IMG/VR virus record: IMGVR_UViG_3300034407_002847
Coordinates: 1 to 57,376 of that record
Reading direction: 5' to 3' (one strand)
Length of the DNA: 57,376 nucleotides
Source of the DNA: a virus
Shown piece after piece: positions 40,429-47,536 of the stretch; positions within the stretch are counted from its first letter, which is position 1, and each line of letters begins with the position of its first letter. Made by a program: the position numbers and the translations under genes. The notes under the pieces were generated by a model that was given only the letters and a program-made list of their open reading frames with translations, was not told the DNA's origin and did not search any database.

Positions 40429-40905
40429 ATGAATGTATTCAAAAACAGTATTAAAAAATCTGCTAAATCCTTTATTATTTGGGGTTTAGGATGTGCTTTT
40501 GGGTTGCTTGCGTCACCGATGTCGTATAACATATACAGCTCATTAGTTGCAACGCCCGGTAACGTTGTAGCACTGAACACTGACACTATTAATAAAATAG
40601 CAACAGCATGTGACCTATTACATCGTAATTCTGATATGATGGGCAGGTATAGTCATTACCTTTCACCTCACCCGATAGATGCAGAAATTCCATTTTGTAT
40701 GGAGTGTTCTGGTGCAGAATTTAAAGAAGAGGATCTTGACTTAGGAAAACCTACAGACGACTTCTATGTAAGACTTTCCCAAGTTTACGATGACTCGCGA
40801 GAAATTAATAGATCCTTGGGCAGTATGATTAATGCTTTAGCTGTACAAAATGAAACCCTAAATAATGCCTTACGAAGATTGAGAGATCAGTCTTACCCTA
40901 AGTAA
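40429..40905 (+). CDS. Membrane-anchored hypothetical protein
   Basis: A 158-aa protein with one N-terminal membrane helix (about residues 14-33, 'FIIWGLGCAFGLLASPM') and a soluble rest, including 'CMECS' and a C-terminal helix 'NETLNNALRRLRDQSYPK'. Start chosen for AAGGAGTTATACA. It sits directly behind a late-type promoter, followed by a secreted protein gene; a role in envelope or lysis is possible but not shown. Confidence 0.65.
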   Translation: MNVFKNSIKKSAKSFIIWGLGCAFGLLASPMSYNIYSSLVATPGNVVALNTDTINKIATACDLLHRNSDMMGRYSHYLSPHPIDAEIPFCMECSGAEFKEEDLDLGKPTDDFYVRLSQVYDDSREINRSLGSMINALAVQNETLNNALRRLRDQSYPK

Positions 40906-40952
40906 ACCAATCGCACCATATGTAATAGTCAGCGACAAAGGAGTCAGTTGTT

Positions 40953-41279
40953 GTGAAGAAGTTTTTATTTATAATGATGTGTTTGTTGCCCTTGAATGTC
41001 ATGGGTGATGACGCTAAACCTGAACCTTTAACGGCTCAACAAGTTGCTCAAGTTCGTGCCGACTATATGGCAAAGTATAACTATCGAGGCCATCCCCCTT
41101 TCAATATTCCTAATAACCGTTTATGGCGAGTTTCTAGGTTTGAGGGTGCCGGATGGTCTAGAGCAAATGCAAACCCCAAAAGGATAGGCACTTGCATTCC
41201 TCGTTATAGAATGACGCTTGTAGCTGATGCTTGGGCCAAAAGTAAATACGGTACATATCGTATTAGATTGTGGAGATAA
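40953..41279 (+). CDS. Small secreted protein of planctomycete type
   Basis: A 108-aa protein from a GTG start. Residues 1-18 form a signal peptide ending 'LNVMGDD'. 'YMAKYNYRGHPPF', 'WRVSRFEGAGWSRANANPKR' and 'TCIPRYRMTLVADAWAKSKY' give a layout ('..HM....GH......G.FEG.GW.......TC.P......ADA') that I associate with small secreted proteins of planctomycetes. Function unknown. The match is from memory and should be tested by search. Confidence 0.65.
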   Translation: MKKFLFIMMCLLPLNVMGDDAKPEPLTAQQVAQVRADYMAKYNYRGHPPFNIPNNRLWRVSRFEGAGWSRANANPKRIGTCIPRYRMTLVADAWAKSKYGTYRIRLWR

Positions 41280-41351
41280 ATGAACCTAACCGCCGTTTTC
41301 CTCGTGATGATCTCGCCTGTATTCCTTCCCTCCTCCGGTTTAATAGCTTAA
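41280..41351 (+). CDS. Tiny hydrophobic peptide
   Basis: A 23-codon frame starting right after the preceding stop: MNLTAVFLVMISPVFLPSSG then LIA. It looks like a bare signal or membrane peptide. GGAGATAA lies immediately upstream. Could be real or chance. Confidence 0.3.
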   Translation: MNLTAVFLVMISPVFLPSSGLIA

Positions 41352-41908
41352 AAACTCCAAAAACACTGGGTTTATCTAAAAAGGTCTACTTTTCTACCTA
41401 GTGAAAACACTTTTTAACGCTATAAAAATCCAAATAACCTATTTTTAGTCAAAAAACGACTCCATTTTTGGTATATATCAGAATTCAGTGGATTATTGTA
41501 ACTAGATTACGATTCAACATCTCATTCTGTTTATACCAACTATGGGGCTGTTTCACCACTATGCTATTCACATAACCAGCAAAAATATTGACTTTTTGAT
41601 GCTTTGGGCGTGATCCCCATGTGTGAAAATTTTTATTGCCTGTACCCCACCCTAAATTCTCACATTTGAGAAAACTCTACATATTTCGGTTACTTGTATT
41701 GCCTTATACTTATAGTAGTATTAGTATTGTGTATAGAGTAATAAATTGATTGATGAAGTTGCATTTTCGTAGATGTTGGACTTTTGAGAAAATCAAGCAC
41801 GTTTAAGTTGTTATAAGTGTAATCTCTCTCTATATTGTGTATCTTAAGTTCATAGTAAAAGAGAGAAAACTGCACAAAAAAACCTTTCTAGAGAAAAACT
41901 GAGATGAA
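41352..41908. other. Long AT-rich intergenic region holding element C
   Basis: About 560 bp without a credible gene. It contains structured element C, a long-range pair TTTCAC/GTGAAA followed by ATTTTTATT near 41556-41640, and GTGTAT-type sequences near 41728 and 41836. It is the largest non-coding stretch in the right half and may hold regulatory RNA or a replication signal. Confidence 0.55.
41470..41537 (+). ncRNA. Structured element copy C
   Basis: Outer arms CAGAAT/ATTCTG extended by GGTATA/TATACC; internal strands TCAGTGGATT and TCAACATCTC; inner helix ATTGTAA/TTACGAT with loop CTAGA. Stand-alone copy in a gene-free region. Confidence 0.75.
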
Positions 41909-42424
41909 ATGATAAATAAAAGAATAACTTTAAATGATATCGAACAAGACACCTGCCGTAATATTGCCACTCAAAGATTTAACAACAATAGAAAAGAATG
42001 TGTTAATAACGCAAAAATAGGCAAACAGTCTAATAACTTCACCGACCTTGAGGGAATAGGATCAGAATTTGCGTTTTGTAAACTGTTTAATGTTTTTCCA
42101 GATCTTTCTATCGAGATAAGATCTTCTCAAAAAGAAGAGGACAATGGAGACGCTATTCTTCACAACGGAGCTAAGGTTGATGTCAAGTCAACTAAATATA
42201 AAAATGGGAAATTATTAGCTGTTCCGTGGAAAAAGCCAGATGTTGAATTTTTTGCCTTAATGATTGGTCAGTTTCCATCATATGTCTTTAAGGGATTTAT
42301 GAAACAAGAAGAATTATGTCAACCAAATAGACTTGGCTCACTGGGATATGGTGAAACATATATTGCTCAACAACAAGAACTAAAAGAACTTGAAGATTTA
42401 CTTCCTGTAGGAGTTGACAAATGA
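41909..42424 (+). CDS. PD-(D/E)XK-type nuclease-like protein
   Basis: A 171-aa protein. 'GIGSEFAFCKLF' supplies an early Glu, 'DNGDAILHNGAKVDVKSTKY' gives Asp followed at the right distance by 'DVKST', and 'FFALMIGQFPSYVFKGF' is a typical later strand. This is the PD-(D/E)XK layout seen in many phage-encoded nucleases of unknown substrate. It ends on the GGAGTTGACAA-ATGA junction with the next gene. Confidence 0.75.
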   Translation: MINKRITLNDIEQDTCRNIATQRFNNNRKECVNNAKIGKQSNNFTDLEGIGSEFAFCKLFNVFPDLSIEIRSSQKEEDNGDAILHNGAKVDVKSTKYKNGKLLAVPWKKPDVEFFALMIGQFPSYVFKGFMKQEELCQPNRLGSLGYGETYIAQQQELKELEDLLPVGVDK

Positions 42425-42795
42425 AACTTATATCTGTTCCACCTGAAACATACTTTATGTCATCAGAGCCTTCACCATTTCACGGCAATGATAATTGTTT
42501 AAGTATTGACTATCATCGTGCAGCTATACAAGTTTGGGATAAGCTAAACGATCTTGGTTATACTCCGGCATGTATTATTAACTGTGATATATTTATCCGG
42601 CTTTCTGATTTTAAGGATTTAATGATAGACCTTGGTGGTGAATGCTCAATAATGGAGCGTCAAGGTTATCGCTATTCGTGTACATGGATGGACTGTAATG
42701 ATAACAATCTACCTATAAAGGTTATGTACAGAGAACGCATTGACCAAGAAAGTGGAGATTGGGAATCGATTAATAACTGGAAACCTTTACGTTAA
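42421..42795 (+). CDS. Hypothetical protein
   Basis: A 124-aa protein starting MKLISVPPETYFMSSEPSPF. Mixed alpha/beta, with Cys near residues 52, 56, 76, 86 and 91 that might bind metal. It starts by ATGA overlap behind a GGAGTTGACAA junction. No family recognised. Confidence 0.6.
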   Translation: MKLISVPPETYFMSSEPSPFHGNDNCLSIDYHRAAIQVWDKLNDLGYTPACIINCDIFIRLSDFKDLMIDLGGECSIMERQGYRYSCTWMDCNDNNLPIKVMYRERIDQESGDWESINNWKPLR

Positions 42796-42809
42796 GAGGA
42801 GTTATATAA

Positions 42810-42992
42810 ATGGGTAAAATTACTAAAATAGCCATGTGTTTAATGTTCGTTGCTCTTTCTGTTTTATTTACCATCGCTGTTATTGAGAATGGTAAAAAGA
42901 GCAGGATTGAAGATCTTAAAGAGATGGGGTTTGAAGACAACCTTATTCTTGCTATTGACAACTATCACACCTACCAAGATTTAGGAGATTAA
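42810..42992 (+). CDS. Small membrane protein
   Basis: A 60-aa protein starting MGKITKIAMCLMFVALSVLF with one N-terminal membrane helix and a charged soluble end. AGAGGAGTTATATAA precedes the ATG. Function unknown. Confidence 0.6.
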   Translation: MGKITKIAMCLMFVALSVLFTIAVIENGKKSRIEDLKEMGFEDNLILAIDNYHTYQDLGD

Positions 42993-42993
42993 A

Positions 42994-43080
42994 ATGATTA
43001 GCGGTTTACTTTCTTTGTTGACAAAAAGCTTGACTTTTCTAAGGATATGTTTTGCTTCACACATACCAGAAGATTTTTAG
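42994..43080 (+). CDS. Tiny hydrophobic peptide
   Basis: A 28-aa frame starting MISGLLSLLTKSLTFLRICF, one base after the previous stop with AGGAGATTAAA upstream. The good site and tight spacing favour translation. Confidence 0.4.
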   Translation: MISGLLSLLTKSLTFLRICFASHIPEDF

Positions 43081-43092
43081 GGGAGGTTAGCT

Positions 43093-43458
43093 ATGGACGA
43101 TAAACAAGTTTGGAAACCTTGGGGTCACTACATTGATATTCATCGACCAGATGATAAAAATATTGTTTTAAAACAAATTGTTGTTGATCCAGACGGTCAG
43201 TTGTCTAATCAGTATCATAAAAATCGTACAGAGTTTTGGTATATTGTAAGTGGTGAAGGCGTTATCACTGTAGAAAATTTTGACTTATATGTTACTGATG
43301 GTGATCACCTAACAATCAAGCCTATGGAAAAACATATGGTTAAGAATATTGGTGTAGAACCTCTGGTTATTTACGAAACACAAGTTGGTCAGTGTGAGGA
43401 AGATGATATAATTCGATTGTCCGATAAATATGGAAGGGGATATATAACAGATGAGTAA
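43093..43458 (+). CDS. Mannose-6-phosphate isomerase type II-like cupin
   Basis: A 121-aa single cupin. 'QVWKPWGHYIDIHR' (PWG.Y), 'LSNQYHKNRTEFWYIVSGEG' (metal-binding H...E), 'HLTIKPMEKHMVKN' and 'VIYETQVGQCEEDDIIRLSD' with 'KYGR' match the isomerase domain of bifunctional ManC-type enzymes. The pyrophosphorylase half is absent. It would interconvert fructose- and mannose-6-phosphate, feeding GDP-mannose for the Gmd coded at 27106-28254. GGGGAGG precedes the ATG. Confidence 0.85.
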   Translation: MDDKQVWKPWGHYIDIHRPDDKNIVLKQIVVDPDGQLSNQYHKNRTEFWYIVSGEGVITVENFDLYVTDGDHLTIKPMEKHMVKNIGVEPLVIYETQVGQCEEDDIIRLSDKYGRGYITDE

Positions 43459-43675
43459 TTACCGCGAAACAGCATTAGATTCTTTATACCATCAAGCAGT
43501 CACCGATAAGGTCAAGGCTGAAGCAAGTTTACAAATTTTACTTGATCATCCTGCTGGCATTGGTGATCATAGTACAGAGGATTTACACAATAATTTAAAC
43601 CAAGCATTGTCTAGTTTAGCTGATGCTGAAGATAGATTAGAATCTCTTGAAAAATTTAGATCTAAAAACACATAG
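43451..43675 (+). CDS. Small coiled-coil protein
   Basis: A 74-aa helical protein starting MSNYRETALDSLYHQAVTDK with heptad-like Leu/Ala spacing ('LHNNLNQALSSLADAEDRLE'). It overlaps the cupin gene by 8 bp. Function unknown. Confidence 0.6.
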   Translation: MSNYRETALDSLYHQAVTDKVKAEASLQILLDHPAGIGDHSTEDLHNNLNQALSSLADAEDRLESLEKFRSKNT

Positions 43676-43719
43676 AGCTAAGGTAAATTGGATTTACCTA
43701 CTAGTATTACGGAGATAGA

Positions 43720-43977
43720 ATGTATTGTATAGGTAATTGTTATTGCTGGGCATTAATAATGAAATGCTTTTACGGAGGAGAAGTATTCACCATGGGTTCA
43801 GAAGTTGGCGAGAAGGGTCGCGAAGTTGAACACTACATGCTGAAAGACAGGAATGGTAGAGTGAGACATTTCAAAAGAGTTTTCGATTTTCTTCCTGAAC
43901 CCTTGTGTTACTTCTGTTTCATTGGTAAGATCGAAAGATCTGGTAAAAAGGTTGAGTCAAGCTATCGTAGGAGTTGA
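43720..43977 (+). CDS. Small Cys-rich hypothetical protein
   Basis: An 85-aa frame with ACGGAGATAGA before ATG 43720; ATG 43792 (MGSEVGEKGREV) has ACGGAGGAG ~10 bp upstream and is the alternative. Cys pairs 'CYC' and 'CYFCF' and a basic end are visible. A hairpin GGTAAA/TTTACC lies upstream at about 43681-43697. Function unknown. Confidence 0.5.
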   Translation: MYCIGNCYCWALIMKCFYGGEVFTMGSEVGEKGREVEHYMLKDRNGRVRHFKRVFDFLPEPLCYFCFIGKIERSGKKVESSYRRS

Positions 43978-43979
43978 AG

Positions 43980-44120
43980 ATGACTGATGACAAAGTCCGA
44001 GGACTAATTGAATTGATTGATTGGTTTCATGGAAATCAACTAAAGGACAGAGAAGATTCTCATATCCAATTAGAAGTTGATGTTATCAAATCATACCTCA
44101 AGGAGTTGACAAATGAGTAA
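43980..44120 (+). CDS. Small hypothetical protein
   Basis: A 46-aa helical, acidic protein starting MTDDKVRGLIELIDWFHGNQ. GGAGTTGAAG precedes the ATG. Its last codons form the GGAGTTGACAA-ATGAG junction with the next gene, overlapping it by 8 bp. Confidence 0.6.
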   Translation: MTDDKVRGLIELIDWFHGNQLKDREDSHIQLEVDVIKSYLKELTNE

Positions 44121-44334
44121 GACAATCAATTACGATTTCGAAGTCATGAGTATGGTTTCTGTTAAGGCTCCGTATGGAACGAATCCTGAAACATTGCATG
44201 AAGAAGCCATGATTAAGCTTATGGAAAGAGTAAGAGAGAATGACATAGAACTCTATTGCGAGACTATGTTTGATAGTGAAACAGGATCTTACGAAGAGGT
44301 TCCTGAAGAATGGTATGATGGAGATGACAAATGA
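44113..44334 (+). CDS. Small acidic hypothetical protein
   Basis: A 73-aa protein starting MSKTINYDFEVMSMVSVKAP; 'MVSVKAPYGTNPETLHEEAM' has the pattern of a small alpha/beta domain seen in many phage gene products ('v...V.A.y.~dp..l..~A...~~e'). It overlaps both neighbours at ATGA-type junctions. Function unknown. Confidence 0.6.
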   Translation: MSKTINYDFEVMSMVSVKAPYGTNPETLHEEAMIKLMERVRENDIELYCETMFDSETGSYEEVPEEWYDGDDK

Positions 44335-44651
44335 GTAAAGTTGCTTACGGTAGAAAGCCTTTAGGTTGGTTTGTTCGTCGAACTGACAATGGCATGTTGA
44401 AATGTACCGATGGTCAGTGGCGGCACAATGCTGGTGCTATTGAGAACATTAAGATTTGGAAGCACTCTACAAACGCATTGAAGTATGGTGAACGTGGAGT
44501 ACCAGATCAGGGTGAATTAGGTGGAGTTTCTTTCGCGAAAGTTACAGCATATGCTGTATATGAGGACCAACCTATGAATTGTTATGGTAATTTTGATATG
44601 TCATTTTGGGGTGCAGAACACTTTACAACAGAGGAATTGACAAATGACTGA
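44331..44651 (+). CDS. Hypothetical protein
   Basis: A 106-aa basic protein starting MSKVAYGRKPLGWFVRRTDN. 'FVRRTDNGMLKCTDGQWRHN' reads like a short beta-rich domain. It starts on GGAGATGACAAATGA and ends on GGAATTGACAAATGA, both variants of the recurrent junction. Confidence 0.6.
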   Translation: MSKVAYGRKPLGWFVRRTDNGMLKCTDGQWRHNAGAIENIKIWKHSTNALKYGERGVPDQGELGGVSFAKVTAYAVYEDQPMNCYGNFDMSFWGAEHFTTEELTND

Positions 44652-44769
44652 TAGTGAATTTAAAACACAGGTAGTTCTTAACTTAAGAAGCATTGATCGA
44701 TGTATGATATTGCTTGTCGCTATTGCGGGTTCAGCGTGGTTGTTCTGGCTCCTTGGACTTGACAAATGA
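44644..44769 (+). CDS. Small membrane protein
   Basis: A 41-aa protein starting MTDSEFKTQVVLNLRSIDRC with one membrane helix (about residues 21-38). Its end forms another ...TTGACAAATGAG junction, behind which a 14-codon frame (44766-44810) may or may not be translated. Confidence 0.55.
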   Translation: MTDSEFKTQVVLNLRSIDRCMILLVAIAGSAWLFWLLGLDK

Positions 44770-44818
44770 GTTCTGACGAACATAATAAAGCAATCAATGA
44801 ACTTAACTGAAGGTTACC

Positions 44819-45796
44819 ATGTATAACTTATGTTGTATTAGCAACGAACTAAAAGACCAAGGCTACAAGTTTCAAACCATGACTTGGAAGCGTTACAATC
44901 AATTAGTAGATTCAGAGGGTCAGCAGTTTGCTTTAAACGAGTTGGGCAGTCGCTGGCTCAACAATGTAATCGTTACTCGTTTGTGTATAGAACACTGTCA
45001 CAGAGAAGGTTGGGGATACCGTGTATCTTCTTCGTTGTTCCCTGTTCTGACTCATCCAGATTTTGAGTACACTATAAAAGATGTGCCGCAGTACGAGCAG
45101 ATCATGGAGGAATTTCGTAACATTGTGTGTTGCAACGAGACTTGGAACGTGCGTTTGTCTACGCATCCTGACCAGTTCAACGTGCTTGCCAGCGAAAACC
45201 AGTCAGCAGTAGACAAGACTATCGCAGAACTTAACCATCATGGTTGGGTTATGGACAAGCTAGGTTGCGAACGTAGTTACCAAAATCCTATCAACATTCA
45301 TGTCAATAATACCAAGGGCGATCTTGACGACATCGCTGCTCGCTTTATGTCTAACCTAAACAAGACTGATCAGAGCGTACAGTCTCGTCTAGTGATTGAG
45401 AACGAGGATAAAGGTTGTTGGAATGTAGATAATCTTCTCCTTCACTTTTTTGACAATTACGGCATTCCAATTACTTATGACAATTTACATGACAAATGTA
45501 ATAATTCTGTTGTAGGTAATATGTCAGACTGTGCTGACACTTGGCCTTGTAAACCACTGTTTCACTACAGCGAGTCAGCACTAGGCTCGACCAATCCACG
45601 CAAGCACGCGGATATGCCTACAGATTGTCCTGTTGAGATTTTATACGATTGGGATATTGAACTCAAATCTAAAGATGCAGCGGTTCGTGCTTGTATTGAG
45701 TTGCAACCACTCAAGATTGGTGAAACACTTGCCGAGCCTTTGCGACATGGACTAAACATTAAAGATTGTTTTATCTATGAAGGAGTTGACAAATGA
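44819..45796 (+). CDS. uvsE: UV damage endonuclease (UvdE/UvsE)
   Basis: A 325-aa TIM-barrel repair enzyme. 'YNLCCISNELKDQGYKFQTM', 'NVRLSTHPDQFNVLASENQS' (metal-binding His), 'NPINIHVNNTKGDLDDIAAR', 'RLVIENEDKGCWNVDNLLLH' (catalytic Glu) and 'PITYDNLHDKCN' follow the UVDE family in order and length. It nicks DNA 5' of UV photoproducts, a useful function for a phage of sunlit water. ATG 44819 follows GAAGGTTACC. Its end forms a GGAGTTGACAA-ATGA junction. Confidence 0.9.
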   Translation: MYNLCCISNELKDQGYKFQTMTWKRYNQLVDSEGQQFALNELGSRWLNNVIVTRLCIEHCHREGWGYRVSSSLFPVLTHPDFEYTIKDVPQYEQIMEEFRNIVCCNETWNVRLSTHPDQFNVLASENQSAVDKTIAELNHHGWVMDKLGCERSYQNPINIHVNNTKGDLDDIAARFMSNLNKTDQSVQSRLVIENEDKGCWNVDNLLLHFFDNYGIPITYDNLHDKCNNSVVGNMSDCADTWPCKPLFHYSESALGSTNPRKHADMPTDCPVEILYDWDIELKSKDAAVRACIELQPLKIGETLAEPLRHGLNIKDCFIYEGVDK

Positions 45797-46029
45797 AAGA
45801 TGGTAAAGATTTAATTAGTGCAATGCAAAAACAGTTTGGCCGAAAGTTTTGGTCTACTGATCATTTAATTAAATTTCTGCATGAAAAAGAAATAGGCAGG
45901 ACTATCATCACAACTGACCCTAAAGAAAATGAACAATGCATTGAACTAAACGGAAGATTTTCTATTGCAGAGTTAGATGCTCTAGTTATGGCACAAGCCA
46001 ATGAAAGTAAAGGGGAGTCAAAATGTTAA
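45793..46029 (+). CDS. Small hypothetical protein
   Basis: A 78-aa protein starting MKDGKDLISAMQKQFGRKFW. Helical N-terminal half ('STDHLIKFLHEKEIGRTIIT') of possible DNA-binding type. It is coupled at both ends by short overlaps. Function unknown. Confidence 0.6.
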   Translation: MKDGKDLISAMQKQFGRKFWSTDHLIKFLHEKEIGRTIITTDPKENEQCIELNGRFSIAELDALVMAQANESKGESKC

Positions 46030-46232
46030 CTTGGTACACAACAACAGAGTGGATTGCTCTACAGTTTAATGGGAAACACTTAGAAGAATTAAATGAAAAT
46101 GAAACGAATATAGCAAAAAGACTAATGGATGAAGGTTATTTAGTTTCTCATCAAATTAGTGTAGGTGATGGTTCGCAGAAAGTTAGCGTTACTAAGCTAT
46201 GCTATACTCATAGACCAGAAGTTAGTGATTAA
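46023..46232 (+). CDS. Small hypothetical protein
   Basis: A 69-aa protein starting MLTWYTTTEWIALQFNGKHL. 'ETNIAKRLMDEGYLVSHQIS' resembles a small winged-helix segment. GGGGAGTCAAA precedes the ATG. Function unknown. Confidence 0.6.
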   Translation: MLTWYTTTEWIALQFNGKHLEELNENETNIAKRLMDEGYLVSHQISVGDGSQKVSVTKLCYTHRPEVSD

Positions 46233-46251
46233 TAACCTTGGAGATGAAGTT

Positions 46252-46830
46252 ATGATAACTAAAAATGAGTTGCGTCGAACTGCTCATGATAACCGCAATA
46301 AACAAGAAAACAAAGACGAACTAAGTGAATGGATTGTAGGGGCGTTCATGTCCTTGCCTGAATATACTGCTGCATCAACTGTTATGTTTTATATTGATGT
46401 CAGGAGTGAGGTCAGGACTCGCCATGTTTTACCAGAGTCACTTAACTCTGGCAAGAAGATAGTAGTGCCTTGGTGTAATCATGATGGAGAGTTAGAGCTT
46501 TTCCATCTTCAAAGTATGCATGAATTAGAAACTGGTATGTATGGTATTCTAGAACCTTCTCAAGAATTCCGTCTTCTTCCACGGAAGCAGGTTCAATTAA
46601 AAGAATTAGATCTCATAATGGTTCCGGGCGTAGGGTTTGATTCTCGTGGTGCAAGAATGGGTCATGGTAAAGGATACTATGATAAGTTGCTGGAAAATGC
46701 TCGACCTGACACATCATTGGTGGCATTAGCATTTGAATGTCAAATGTTTCAAGAGATTCCAGTAGCACCTCATGATGTATTTATGGATAAGATCATCACA
46801 GAGAAAAAATGCTATGACAACATTGCATAG
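46252..46830 (+). CDS. 5-formyltetrahydrofolate cyclo-ligase
   Basis: A 192-aa enzyme. 'MITKNELRRTAHDNRNK', 'VMFYIDVRSEVRTRHVL', 'GKKIVVPWCNHDGELELF', 'YGILEPSQEF' and the hallmark 'VPGVGFDSRGARMGHGKGYY' then 'D' give the family's folate and ATP loops. It makes methenyl-THF from 5-formyl-THF and would support one-carbon supply for thymidylate and purines during phage replication. ATG 46252 has TTGGAGATGAAGTT upstream; the longer frame has no site. Confidence 0.9.
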   Translation: MITKNELRRTAHDNRNKQENKDELSEWIVGAFMSLPEYTAASTVMFYIDVRSEVRTRHVLPESLNSGKKIVVPWCNHDGELELFHLQSMHELETGMYGILEPSQEFRLLPRKQVQLKELDLIMVPGVGFDSRGARMGHGKGYYDKLLENARPDTSLVALAFECQMFQEIPVAPHDVFMDKIITEKKCYDNIA

Positions 46831-46966
46831 TTATATTGATAGAATTAAGTTTTTAATAGTTACAAATTTTGATGAAACAAAAGATACAATAGTGCTAATC
46901 CTTGTTTCACTTTGCATTGTTGCCTTGATAAATATATTCTTTTTTGCTAAATACGATGATGAATAA
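46814..46966 (+). CDS. Small membrane protein
   Basis: A 50-aa protein starting MTTLHSYIDRIKFLIVTNFD with one C-terminal membrane helix ('TIVLILVSLCIVALINIFFF'). It overlaps the cyclo-ligase end by 17 bp. Function unknown. Confidence 0.5.
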   Translation: MTTLHSYIDRIKFLIVTNFDETKDTIVLILVSLCIVALINIFFFAKYDDE

Positions 46967-46976
46967 GGAGTTGACA

Positions 46977-47177
46977 ATGTGGCTTGATCATATTGAATAT
47001 GGAGAAGTTTGTGACGCATTAGCTCGCGATCTGAATGAAGGCTTCTGTATTAATCCAAAGTGTGGCGACCAGACTCTCGGTGTAGAGCCAGACGCTTTTG
47101 AGAATAAATGTTTAGTTTGTGGCGAATTTACCCTTTGTGGAGCAGAAATTGTTTTATCGATGTTGGAGGGTAAATAA
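46977..47177 (+). CDS. Small zinc-ribbon protein
   Basis: A 66-aa protein starting MWLDHIEYGEVCDALARDLN. 'CINPKC' and 'CLVCG' form a four-Cys zinc ribbon. ATG 46977 is preceded by the junction AAGGAGTTGACA. Possibly nucleic-acid binding. Confidence 0.65.
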   Translation: MWLDHIEYGEVCDALARDLNEGFCINPKCGDQTLGVEPDAFENKCLVCGEFTLCGAEIVLSMLEGK

Positions 47178-47182
47178 TAACT

Positions 47183-47536
47183 TTGAAAAAGTCGATGCTT
47201 GCATATGGGGTCAGCACTCTTGATCCTAAAATTAAAATAACAGACATAACTACTACTAAAAATAATATTAAAACAAATGTAGACAAGAAGGTTGTAGCTA
47301 GACTTCAAGAACTTAAAGATGAGTTTAATAAATTGTCTGAATTATTTGATGTAAATAAAAAAGTTTTAGAGGCTGAGTTTAGGTTCAAACCTATAATTGG
47401 TGAAACATATCATTTGTATCAAAATAAAAAAGGCATAGACTTCTTGTCTATGATCGCTCCAGATGAGTGGAATGAAAAATTTATATTTTCCGTAAGATTT
47501 AACAGTGATTTAATTTGGGAGCTGGTGAATGATTGA
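47183..47536 (+). CDS. Hypothetical conserved-looking protein
   Basis: A 117-aa protein with TTG start (GGAGGG 12 bp upstream) giving MKKSMLAYGVSTLDPKI. 'LQELKDEFNKLSELFDVNKK' is helical and 'FKPIIGETYHLYQNKKGIDF' and 'LSMIAPDEWN' match a common phage/bacterial family of small 'DUF2452/IGETYHLY..~.G..~LS~i.p.eW' type. Its end overlaps the transporter start by 8 bp, so the two may work together or simply be coupled. Confidence 0.65.
   Translation: MKKSMLAYGVSTLDPKIKITDITTTKNNIKTNVDKKVVARLQELKDEFNKLSELFDVNKKVLEAEFRFKPIIGETYHLYQNKKGIDFLSMIAPDEWNEKFIFSVRFNSDLIWELVND

Noticed and set aside
41280-41908. Replication origin in the largest non-coding stretch
   Set aside because: AT-rich and structured, but no iterons or DnaA-like boxes could be shown by reading.
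44766-44810. 14-codon gene after the junction at 44766
   Set aside because: Start and junction are present, but length is too small to support a product.
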